Assembly (NCBI GenBank): GCA_963575745.1 | Contig: CAUYUJ010015826.1 | Location: 502,501 to 566,500 of the forward strand | DNA: 64,000 nucleotides | Direction: 5' to 3' | Origin: Prorocentrum cordatum | Taxonomy: Eukaryota; Sar; Dinophyceae; Prorocentrales; Prorocentraceae | Shown: positions 33,057 through 44,124 of the stretch, one piece after another | How positions within the stretch are numbered: the first letter of the stretch is position 1 | Layout of the letters: every line of letters starts with the position of its first letter | Notes under the pieces: model-generated | Seen by the model: the letters and a program-made list of their open reading frames with translations, nothing else | Database searches by the model: none | What the model was told of the DNA's origin: nothing | Program-made: the position numbers and the translations under genes

Positions 33057-33901
33057 GGGTGGCCGAGGATCTGGGGGGAGGGAGATCGGGCGTGCCCAAG
33101 GCCAAACCACATCGTTCCAGAGCGTTCAGGAGCGCGTTACCGCGCGCTCTGGAACGGCCGCGATGCCCGATGCATCCTCCAGAGCCGCTGGATCGCAGCG
33201 ATCCCCAGATTATCCTGATCCGATCTTGTCCCGATCATGGCTTCGCCTTAGAAGGGTCGACGAAAAAGAACAATACTAATAATGGAATAAGCACGGTAAT
33301 AATGCAAATAATAGTAGTAATCGTAGTACTACGACTTATACCATTCATCATGATAAACATAAGAACAACAGAAAAAGAGGAAGACGCGGCACGAGTATAG
33401 CGTTCCGGAGGTCCGTGCAGATGTCTGGGGCCGGCGCTGGGCCCCCCGCTTCCGGCGCGCGGAGCGCGCCCCGGGGCCCAGGGTCCGCCAGCATACGGCA
33501 GGTTCGCGCCGTGTCGACGCGGCAGCGACCCCGCCGCGGGCGCTAGAGGTGGAACGCCGCCAGCGGCCACCGAAGCAGCCAACGTGGAGCGATCTGGCGA
33601 TCGAAAAGCCACCGGTCTTTCAAGGTTTAGCGACCGACCAGCCGTCGAACGGCCACTGCGCGGGAGGTGCCTGCCGGAGTCATTTGGCGGGCGCCTCCTC
33701 CCAGCCAGCGGCAGCGTGGGACGGCTGCCAGCGGCCAACAGCTGCGGGGCGCGCCGGCAGAGGGCCTCTGGGGAGGCCTGCCAGGCGTGAGCTGGTGCGG
33801 CATCGACGACGACACAGCGCCGCACGAGGGCGCGGGCTGGGCGGGGGCAGCCGCCTGGCCGCCGCTCGCGCGCGGGCGAGGCGGCCGCTGGAGCGCTACT
33901 G
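33057..33901. other. Region with AAT-rich tract, single F1 arm and open frames
   Basis: Positions 33,265-33,370 are AAT-like. Positions 33,390-33,500 resemble 31,870-32,000 and one F1 foldback arm. From 33,540 to 33,900 several + frames are open and arginine-rich; they may belong to the unidentified gene ending at 34,734, but none is diagnostic. Confidence 0.4.
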
Positions 33902-34070
33902 TAGGGCGACGAGATCTATGCATATCCACTGCTCCTGGCCAGGCCCATCCTGGGCCCAGGAGCGGTGTATATGCCTCCCTGGCCAAGCCAGGAGGGCGTA
34001 TACACAGCTCTTGGGCCCAGGATTGGTCTGGCCGGGAGCAGTGGATATGTATAGATATCGTCGCCCTATA
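33902..34070. mobile_element. Foldback element, family F2, copy 2
   Basis: Arms AGGGCGACGAGATCTATGCA at the left and the near-complement (ATATCGTCGCCCT) at the right, continuing through CATATCCACTGCTCCTGG. The inner sequence CCATCCTGGGCCCAGGA is shared with copy 1. Confidence 0.85.
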
Positions 34071-34734
34071 CTGGGCGCCTGCGGGCACCTGGGCGACGCA
34101 ACAAAGACGCTGGCGCGCACGCTGCCCGCGTGGGGTCGCCACGCCATCTCGCGCAGGACCCGCTTTGGATCGTCGCGCACCTGGGCGCTTCAGGCTGCAG
34201 TGCCCGGGTCCGCCCCGAGGGGCGCTGGCCCCCTGCGCCGTCGGCCAGGGAAAAGGCCGGGGAGAGGTGGAGGGTTTTTCCGAAGGGCTTAGGCGACCCC
34301 TCCTCCTCTTCCTCCGCCTCCTCCGCCTCCTCCTCCTCTTCCCCCCTTCCCCTCCTCCTCCTCCTCTTCCTCCTCCTCCTCCTCCTCCTCGCCAGGCTCT
34401 GGGCGGCCAGCGGCAGCCTCGGGGCCAGCGCCCGCGCAGCGCAGGCGCGCTGGCGCAGGCAGCGCGGCGGCGCCGTGCTGACGCGGCATTGGTCGAAAAA
34501 GAAAAACGCCATAAGCATGAATTTTTGGCGCTCCGCGCGGATTTCTTGGATCCGCGATGGGGCTCCCTGGCGGCGCCTCCGGCGCCGCCCCTGGCGCGCT
34601 CCGTGCGCCGGGGAGGGGCTTCCAGCGCAGATCCAAGGAATCCGCGCAGAGCGCCAAACATTGATGCTTATGGCGTTTTCTCTCCTTCTAATTGGGCGGC
34701 GCGCGCCCTCGGTTGCCACGCCGCCACCCTGTGA
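34071..34734 (+). CDS. Possible 3' part of an unidentified interrupted gene
   Basis: Exon-like + frames occur at about 34,130-34,270 and at about 34,384-34,490 (after a CCTCCTCG CCAG acceptor-like site; ARLWAASGSLGASAR...), separated by a CTC tract. The second runs to a CATTGG at 34,488. If the foldback element 34,493-34,690 and one ATTGG copy are removed, the frame continues Trp-Ala-Ala-Arg-Ala-Leu-Gly and ends at TGA 34,732-34,734. The product is Ala/Arg-rich with no recognised domain. The foldback lacks a clean AG at its 3' border, so splicing here is uncertain. Confidence 0.3.
34493..34690. mobile_element. Foldback MITE-like element, family F1, copy 2
   Basis: Arms contain AACGCCATAAGCATGAATTT and GGCGCTCCGCGCGGATTTCT, with complements on the right. 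ATTGG flanks both sides (34,488-34,492; 34,691-34,695), a likely 5-bp target duplication. Confidence 0.85.
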
Positions 34735-35820
34735 GTGAGGAGGAGCGGCAGGGGCCCGCAGTCACCGCGGCAGAAGCTGCAGTGAGCTTTCTACATCTTG
34801 CGGCCAGCATGCCGTTGGCAATATTAGTCGGCAGCATCGTCAATTGATGCCGCCGATGCCGGTCTCTCTCGAGCCCGTTCGACACGACCCTTTTCTCAAT
34901 GCTGATATGCTGGCCAGTCGATCTAGGATGTTTGGTGAATGTTTGGGTCAACTGGCTCCAAATATGCGCGGACTTCCTTCGTCCTTGCCCTTGCTCTTGC
35001 TTGCCCTTTTTTTTTTCTCTCTCTCTCTCTCTCACTGATGTGGCTCGTAGCTTTTCTGGGCCAGACTGGCCCATCACGGAGCCCCCAGCGGGACCCTCCC
35101 CCCTGTTTTGGGCACGCAGCCGGCCGCCCTGGCCGCAGGACGCGATGTCCGCGGCGGCGGAGGCCGGCTGCCCGCGCGGCAGATATAAATTGCAGTGAGC
35201 CTGACGCACCGTGCAGCTGGCATGCCGTTGGCAAAGCGGCTCGTCAGCATCGTCGTCTGACGCCACCGTTGCCGCTCTCGGTCGAGGCCGGTCGTTTCGA
35301 GCTTTCTCTCAATCTTGAGTTGTTAGGCAATATTATTCCTTATCCCCCGCGCCCCCCCGCTCGCGTGTCGCCCGCGCCCCCTCAGCACTCACCTTTCTGG
35401 TGCTCCTCCCCTTGCCCTTCCCGATCGCCGTGCTCCCCCCCGCCCAAAGGCGCAGGACACCGTGCATTTCGAAACCTATCCTGCCGACAGCGTGGGCTGT
35501 TGTAAGAAAGTCCAAACCTGCAGAGGCGGGGCGCGGTGACGCCGCGGGTTGGCCGACGAAGCGCCCGCGGCATGGATTTCTGCCGCAGAGAAGTCAACAG
35601 AAGACTCGTGCCCCCCCCCGTCACCATGTTACCCCCCATCGCCTTGATCCTCACGCAGGGCGGACATTTCCGCAAAGGCACGCAAGAAACAACGACGACA
35701 AAGTAGAGCGGAAAACTACCTTAAGGGAGTTGTACACCTATGGCGGATATGACCCGCCCTATTGACGAAGTTGTCCTGAATACGGCGGCTCCTGAGTCAG
35801 CGCCCCAGCCCCGTCACCGT
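34735..35820. other. Intergenic region with a diverged direct-repeat pair
   Basis: Positions 34,770-34,905 and 35,177-35,325 share TTGCAGTGAGC-, GCATGCCGTTGGCAA- and CTTTTCTCAAT-like blocks in order, about 400 bp apart. A CT microsatellite lies at 35,010-35,035. The ATG at 35,740 (MADMTRPIDEV...) might begin the exonuclease gene downstream, but no phase-compatible donor was found. Confidence 0.45.
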
Positions 35821-35821
35821 C

Positions 35822-36290
<469 letters not shown>

Positions 36291-36340
36291 CCCTCGTCGC
36301 CTGGCTCTCAACTGTCAGCGCCGCCCCCCTTGCATGACAG

Positions 36341-36427
36341 CTCCTATCCAGAGGAGTGCCGCCGCGGCTTGCGCCCGCGGGCCGTGGCCCTGGACTGCGA
36401 GATGGTGGGCATCGGGCCCCGCGGCAA
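36341..36427 (+). CDS. REX4: Exonuclease exon 1 (Exo I motif)
   Basis: The 5' border is inferred from TGCATGACAG at 36,331-36,340. The frame reads SYPEECRRGLRPRAVALDCE and onward to Gly-Lys, where GTGCTCC begins the intron. An earlier boundary is possible because upstream sequence is microsatellite. Confidence 0.7.
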
Positions 36428-39400
36428 GTGCTCCTGCCCTTTTGCGGCCGGCGATCCTCTTCCTCTTCTTTCTCCTCCCCCTCCTCTTCCTCCTCCTCCT
36501 CCTCCTCTTCCTCCTCCTCCTCCTCCTCCTCCTCGTCCTTCCTCTTCCGGCTGTCTGGCTCTGGGAGGGCCGTCCTCGATGTGTTTTTTTTATGGCTGCT
36601 CGTCGGGTCTTGCTGGTTTCTTCTTGACGACGACCTCTTCAACGCGATGCTTGTCATAGCACACGCGGCAGCCGGTGCCTCATCGGTGTTTTCTTCTCTA
36701 AGTTTATTCGATTCTGGGGGGCTGCCAGACTGGCCAGCCTGGAGCGCCTCGCAGACGGCGGGGACCAACGCGCAGGTCAAGGCCCGTGTTCGGCCCCTCG
36801 CGGGGGCACGCTGCCGTGGGAAATTGCAGGAGGCCGTGCCGTCTCTCCTCGCTGGGCCCTCTCCCGAGGGGGGACCTGGCCAGGGCCGTGGAACAGGCGG
36901 TGCCTCGGGCGGCGCTCCTGGGCCCGCGCTCCGTGACGCGCCTGCGGCGCAGGGTGATCATGGAGGGTTACTCCGAAGGGCTTAGGCGACCCGTCCTTCT
37001 CTTCTTCCTCCTCCTCCTCCTCCTCCTCCTCCATCTTCTCCTCCTCCTCCTCCTCCTGCTCCTCCTCCTCCTCCTCCTCCTCCTCCTCCTCCTCCTCCTC
37101 CTCCCTGTTCTCCTCCTCATCCTCCTCCTCCTCCTCCTCCTCTCGTTTCCTCCTCCTCCTCTCCTCCTCCTCCCCCTCCTCCTCCTCTTCCTCCTCGCCT
37201 CCTCCTCCTCCCTCCTCACCCTCGTTCACCTCCGCCTCCGCCTCCCTCCTCCTCCTCCCTCCTCCTCTCCTCCCTCCTCCTCCCCCTCCTCCCTCCTCCT
37301 CCTCCTCCCTCCTCCCTCCTCCCTCCTTCCTCCTCCTCTCCCTCTCCTCCTCCTCCCTCCTCCTCATCATCATCATCATCTCTCTCCCCCTCCTCTCCTC
37401 CTCCTCCTCCTCCTCCTCCTCCTCCTCCTCCTCCTCCTCCTCCTCCTCCTCCTCGGGTCGCCTACGGCCCCAGGGGAGACCGTGCAGGTAATTACGCCGA
37501 CGTGCCTGAATGGACGGGCGCCGGTCGTGGGCGCAGGTGCAAACAGTGCATTTTCTGACAGGGGCCTGTCCGTGGCCCGACGTTCCACGCCCTCGGGGGC
37601 AGCGAAGCCACACGGCAGCTCCGCGCGGCTTCCTAATTGGCCAAGGGGCGCATTTTTGGGATTGGCTCCTCGCTGAAGCATACAGCTTGTCGAGACTGGG
37701 CGGCGCTGCAGCTAGCATAACATTAGTCAGACCAAAAACTTCTGCACGGGCACCAATGAAGCAAGGGCAGTAGTCCACCCCCCCAAATCCAAATAATCTC
37801 CCACCCTCCACTGGCACAGGCTTAAAACCGTGGTCGGTACCGTACTGCACAGCACAGAGAGCGGCTGGGCGGTCCTGCAAGCGGTGAGGTGCATCCCCTG
37901 AGGCATCGGCCAATGGGGCTGATCTTCGCACCCTCGCATCATGCAGCGCCGCGGAGGGACAGAGAAGGCGAGGCGCAGTTATCTTCGCCTTGACGGACTG
38001 TCAGCGCATGTCACAGCCAAAATGGCGTGATATTGAACATATCATTCTCCTGCCAGAGAGCAGAGAGGATAGCAGCAAGGTCCCCCACCCTATATCAAAA
38101 CCTCCCACCGTCGAATGACACGGGTTAAAAACTTGGTCAGCACAGTACTGCTGGGCAGTACACACAGAGAGCGGCTATGCAATCCTGCATGTGATGAAAT
38201 GCCTCCCCTGAGACATCGAACATCATGTTGACTGAGAAGTCGTGACTCACGAGCATGCGGGCTATCTTCGCAACCTACCAAGGTAAGGCGAGGGGTAGCT
38301 GTCTTTGCCTCAGCGAGCAGTACTCAGCGCAGCCAAAATGGCGCGATACTGACTGTCTTCCTGCCTCCTGACATCTGACAGAGAGGAGCGGAGAGAGCAA
38401 AGAAGCAACAAAAACAGCAAAGAAGAGAGCAGCAAGAGGGCGTCAAATCGACGGTGAAAGACCGTGGCCACCTGGCTAGCCGGCGGGACGCTGTGCACAT
38501 ATGGGGCCGCACGTGTGGCACGCTACGGGTGTGCCGCAAAGTCCGGCTGACTTCACGTGGACCCCTGACCGCAAGCCCGACTGGGCCGAGCGTGAGAGCT
38601 TCTTCTTGTCAGTATGCCGCTGCAAAGAGGGAAGCGTCAACACAAGGTTGGCACCCGTTCGAACTTCAAGTGCGTGCCAGGGCGGGCGGAGATGGACTCT
38701 CTCTCGCAAGCGGCCGCAGACAGCAATGCAAGCGCGGCGTCTGCAAGAGAAGACGCATATACTGAAGCTCAAGGTGCACGCTGTTGGATGAGTGGGGGGA
38801 GGGAGGCATGCTAAAAGGGGGAAAGGAAAAGGGATCCTCGCTCCTCGTCCTCGCACATCCTCACATACAGCACAGACGTGTTTGCACAGACGCAGCAGAC
38901 TGCCTGGCGTATGCACCGAAATCTGCACACGGACTGAGGGCAGAAGATATTCGTGCTCAAGACAATTGCAGGGTGGCAAGGGGAGAGAGGGTGGCAAGGG
39001 GAGGGAGGGGGGGAGGGAGGGAGGGGCTCCCGGAGATCCCCGGAGGCTTCGGAGGCCTGTATGGAGCTTTCGGACCCCTCGTGGATGTGCACTCTGCCTC
39101 GGGGAGGGGGTGCCTCCTGGCTGCCGCCGGCAGTGCCTGGGTGCTTCGGCCTCGGGAGCCCTGGCAGATGGATCGCGGCCGCTCCTCTGGCCTGCCCGCG
39201 GGTCCCGAGGGCCGGATCTGGTTTCTCTGGCTCCCCCGCGGGCCCCGAGGCCGGATTTGGAGTCCAGCCTCGCCGCCGACGAGGTCCTTCGTCCTCTCCC
39301 CCCGCGCTCCCTTCCGTCCCTCCCTCTCCCCTTTCCCGCCCTCCCTCCCGGACGTCGCGTGGCCGGGTTGGGTGGTGCCGGGCCCGGGCTGGGTCGGGCG

Positions 39401-42400
39401 CGGAGCTCATCCAGGGACGAGCGGGCATCCGCAGCCTTTCGGGCTCGGGCTCTCATCCTCCCTCTGCCCTGGGGCCTGCCACGGACGCCGTGTGGTGGTG
39501 TGGGGTGGAGTCGAGATCGGGCGAGGATCCTGCCGGAGGGCCGCGTTCGCCCCCTCCCCAGGAGGGCCCCCTCTCTCTGTATGTGTATCATATGCGTTTA
39601 CCTTCCCGGGTGTCGCGTGCCCATCTCCACTTGGAGGCCGCGGCGCTCGAGTCGGAGTTGGGCACGGCGGTGATTTTGGACCTCCTGCCCTCCCCCTCCC
39701 GCCCAGCCTTACGTCGGGCCAGTCCCTCTACAGGAGGAATATTCAAACATAGATGAACATATATATATATATATATATATATAGATATATATGGGGATTT
39801 GTTTTTGCTATGTGTTGTTCAGTCTTGAGTCTGTTTTGACTATTTTTCATTTCTCTTCGATAGCCGGCCTGTAGGGGGACAGGCCCGACCTAAGCCCAGC
39901 CTTTCTTTTGAGAGGGCACGCGTTCCCGTTTGCCGCAGCTGGGAGCACGGGCCCCACTCGGGCGGTGCGGAGTGCAAACCCACCTCGACTCGGCCGAGCA
40001 CCTCGAGTTGGACGTGGATGCCTTGGATCAGGAGGGAAAAACACTTTTTGGTCGGCGGGGCGAGAGCGAACCTCTTCCGCTAAAAGCTAGGCGCGGGCTA
40101 CGCACAGCTTTCATTAGGGAGACAGGGCACTGGCAGGCGGGGCCTCAGGCGGCCGGAGTGGGCGGGGCCCGGGGTGCAGGCGGTGCCGAAGAGCTTGCAC
40201 AGGAAAAGGTACGCCGCGGACAGGAGGGAAAAAACACACAGACACAAGTAATCGTCGATTTCCGAGAAGATATGATATGGGAAGCGGGGGGGAAGACAAG
40301 AGCCCAGAAAATAGGGGAACATATGGGGGATCCTGTTACTTGTGTCTATTTCTTTGTGTGTCCCAGGGCCCTTTCATTGGATACGCGAAACATCGCCGCG
40401 ACAATGGTCGTTGCTGGGCCGCTGTCGGAAGCCCTCTGGGCCCCGCAGCTCCTTGCTACAGGGGCCGGGCCCGCAGCCTCGACATGCCACGCGGCTGGGA
40501 GCACTTCCATCCGTCCATCCTCGTCCTCCTCCTCCCTCCCTCCCTCCCTCCCCTCCCCTCCCTCTTCCCTCCCTCCCTTCCCCCTCTCTGATGCATGTTT
40601 ACTGCGGTGAGCCCTCCCTCGCCCGGTGCTTCGTATCTCCCCCACCCACCCCCCCTTCGTCGTATCTCCCTCCCCCCGCCCTCTTTCGAAGCCCTCGCTC
40701 GCCCCGTCCCCGCCGTCCCTCATCACTGCCCCCCCCCCCCTTCTTCCCTCCGGGCCCAGCGCTCCGTCCTCCTGTCCGTCCTCCTCCCCTCCGCCCTCCT
40801 CTCCCCCCTCGCCGTCCTCCGCCCCCGCTGCCACCCGCCCTCCCTCCGGCCTCCCTCCGTGCTCGGTGCTCCGCTCGTGCTCCTCCCTTCGTCCTTCCCC
40901 TCTCCCTCCATCCTCCGTCCCTCTATCCTCCCTCCCGCTGCTCTCCCGTCCCTCACCGCTCCTCTTCCCTGCATCCCTCTCTTCCCCCTCTTGTATTTAG
41001 CCAGTCCGTCCTTCCCATTCCATCGCCCCCCTCCCCCCCCACTCTCATCCTCCCTTCCTCCTGACTTCTGACGGGCGGCGAGATGCAGCTCATGATGTGT
41101 TTCGTCGGCTTATTCTGTGTGTCTGTGTTCCCTCCACCCTCTCCCTCCTTTCCTCCCTCCGGGTAGTCGCCCCGTTCGGTATTCGCTTCTCGGGCCCCTC
41201 GTTTGGCCCCTCGTCGTCACTCGGCGCCGAATCTGTTTTTCCCAACCATCCTGTGGTGTTGGGTCCTCGTTTTGAAGAGACGGTGCCCCGCGTCTCCTTC
41301 CTTCCTCCTCCCCCTCCTCCCTCCTCCCCCATCCTGGCTTTTGCTCTCCGCATGTCTCTGTTTCGGCACACCCCTCACACGTTTCGTGGCCCCATAGGGA
41401 GCTCCACCTAAGGTCCCAGTGGCGGAACTCGCATGGCGCCGCCGCCCCATTTTGGCACACCCCTCACACGTTTCGTGGCCCCATAGGGAGCTCCACCTAA
41501 GGTCCCAGTGGCGGAACTCGCATGGCGCCGCCGCCCCATTTTGGCACACCCCTCACACGTTTCGTGGCCCCATAGGGAGCTCCACCTAAGGTCCCAGTTG
41601 CGAAACTCGCATGGCGCCGCCGCCCCATTTTGGCACACCCCTCACACGTTTCGTGGCCCCATAGGGAGCTCCACCCCAGGTCCCGGTGGCGGAACTCGCA
41701 TGGCGCCGCCGCCCCATTTTGGCACACCCCTCACACGTTTCGTGGCCCCATGGGAGCGCCACCTAGGTCCCAGTGGCGGAACTCGCATGGCGCCGCCGCC
41801 CCATTTTGGCACACCCCTCACACGTTTCGTGGCCCCATAGGGAGCTCCACCTAAGGTCCCAGTGGCGGAACTCGCATGGCGCCGCCGCCCCATTTTGGCA
41901 CACCCCTCACACGTTTCGTGGCCCCATAGGGAGCTCCACCTAAGGTCCCAGTGGCGGAACTCGCATGGCGCCGCCGCCCCATTTTGGCACACCCCTCACA
42001 CGTTTCGTGGCCCCATAGGGAGCTCCACCCAAGATCCCAGTGGCGCAGCCCGCATGCGGTACGCGCCCCATTTTGGCACACCCCTCACACGTTTCGTGGC
42101 CCCATAGGGAGCTCCACCCAAGATCCCAGTGGCGCAGCCCGCATGCGGTACGCGCCCCATTTTGGCACACCCCTCACACGTTTCGTGGCCCCATAGGGAG
42201 CTCCACCCAAGATCCCAGTGGCGCAGCCCGCATGCGGTACGCGCCCCATTTTGGCACACCCCTCACACGTTTCGTGGCCCCATAGGGAGCGCGGGCGAAG
42301 ATGGTATTCACAATTGCGGTATTCACAACTGCATATGGTTGGGTCCTTCGTCAGGCTAATTTTTACCCCGTTGGGAGCCAGACGCCACCCCGCGCCCAAG

Positions 42401-44072
42401 TAAAACGGATTCCTGGCCGTGCTCTTGGCTCCCCCCCTCGCCCCGCAGGCGCTCTGCCCTCGCGTGGGTGGCGGTCGTCGACCGGCGCGGCCGGCTCCTG
42501 CTGGACGTCCACGTGCGCCCCGACGCCGAGGTGACCGACTGGAGGCCGGGGCCCCCGGGGCTCCGAGGGGACGCGGAGGCAGCCGCCACCGCAAGCCCAT
42601 CGGCTTTCGCAGGCCTAGAGGTTGGCACCAACACCAATATCGGCGGTGTGCCTCCACCGAGGGAGGAGGATCCAGATCTCGGTGATGGCGGTAATAGTTC
42701 TGGCCTCCAAGGTGGCCGAGATATCGCCACCGACACCGAAGTCTAGGACCATCTCCCCCCTGTGGAAGCAGCCCCCTGCCTTGGTGCTGATGCCCATTCC
42801 CAGGCCTCCGAGGCCTGGCACCGCTCGGACGTGTGCATTTTTTTTTCTCGGCGAGAACCCTCGAGGACCATCCTGGACCATCGGGCACAAAAAAACACGC
42901 GCGCGAGATCGAGAAGAATGCACGGGAAAGGGACGTCCGAGCGACGGCAAGTCGGGAGGAGCCCGCCCCTGGGCGGTGGCGCGCCCGGGCGCCGTGCGGC
43001 ACGGGGTGGCGCCTGGGCGCGCCGCCGCTCCCCCGCGGTGGGTTCTCGGCGGCGGCGGTGCTCTGCTTCTCCTGACGAGCGAACAGCACACGCCCATACT
43101 CCAGATTTCGTAACAAAGGGAGGGGGGTCTCATTTCGGGGGGGGTCTCTTCCAGGCTATCTTGGAGGGCCTGGGGGGGTCTGGGGACGATGTTTTGGAGG
43201 GTTCTCCCACGGGGGAGGTCTGAAATGGCTTGTCTTGGAGGGTCCAGACCCCCTCCCTTTTATTACGAGATCTGGAGTACCCAGAGGGAGGTCGGAGGGA
43301 GGAGGACTGGCTATGGGTATGGGTGCGAGTTGGCGGGCCCCTGGGGAGGCTCCCGTCCGAGCGGGGACCCCCCGTGCGACAACACGCACCCATGGCTCAT
43401 TCCGTCCCCCCTATGGGCATGGGTACGTATTGATCGTTCGTCATCTCCTGGGAGAAAGAGGTCTGCACTGTGAAGTGCTCATCGTCCTTCATTCTCCCTC
43501 CGGCTCCCGTGGAGCCGCTCCCACGGTGCCCCTCATTTTTGGTGGGATCATTGTCTGCAGATGTCAAAACGGAAAAGTCCTCCTCCCTCAGCCTCATTTC
43601 GCCTCCTTTTTCTGCCAACTTGGCACGTTGAAGAGGCAGGTTGGTTCGAGGGGGGCGATTCGCTACTCAGGGGGCGGTAGAGGGGGAGGTTTGGGGACAC
43701 TCTAATGCTGCCCCCCTCTTCAAATAGTCGGGAACCCACTTTCGGAAACACGTACCTTCTGTTGATCTCACTAGCATTAAGTCGGGCATGTCCCTCTACA
43801 GGAGGAAAGTTCAAAAATAGTAAAACAATAATATGAGGACGATTTTTGGAATATTGATTGATCATGTGTGAGTATGTTTTGAGGGTTTCTAATCTTGTTT
43901 GCCCAAAATCGGACTGTAGGGGAACATGCCCGACCTAACACTAGCAATATTTCAAGAGCAGGTCGTTTTTGTTCCCCGACCATCCTGCGGTGTTTGGGTC
44001 CTCGTTTTGAAGAGGCAGCGCACCGTGTCTTCTCCTCCCGCCCGCCTGCCCCTCCTCCCTCGCCCCTCCTCC

Positions 44073-44124
<52 letters not shown>

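Larger units (their letters stand above)
36428..42448 (+). other. Exonuclease intron 1 (6.0 kb)
   Basis: GT...AG. Contains CTC microsatellites, a TIR-bounded CT tract, a direct-repeat pair, TIR element copy 2, a long pyrimidine tract and composite element E. It ends CTCCCCCCCTCGCCCCGCAG-type, a good polypyrimidine acceptor. Confidence 0.7.

Noticed and set aside
38018-38345. Complement of AGCCAAAATGGC resembling part of the dinoflagellate spliced leader
   Set aside because: Only about 12 bases agree, the following CAAG and upstream CCGTAG are absent, and the word is part of a local direct-repeat pair.
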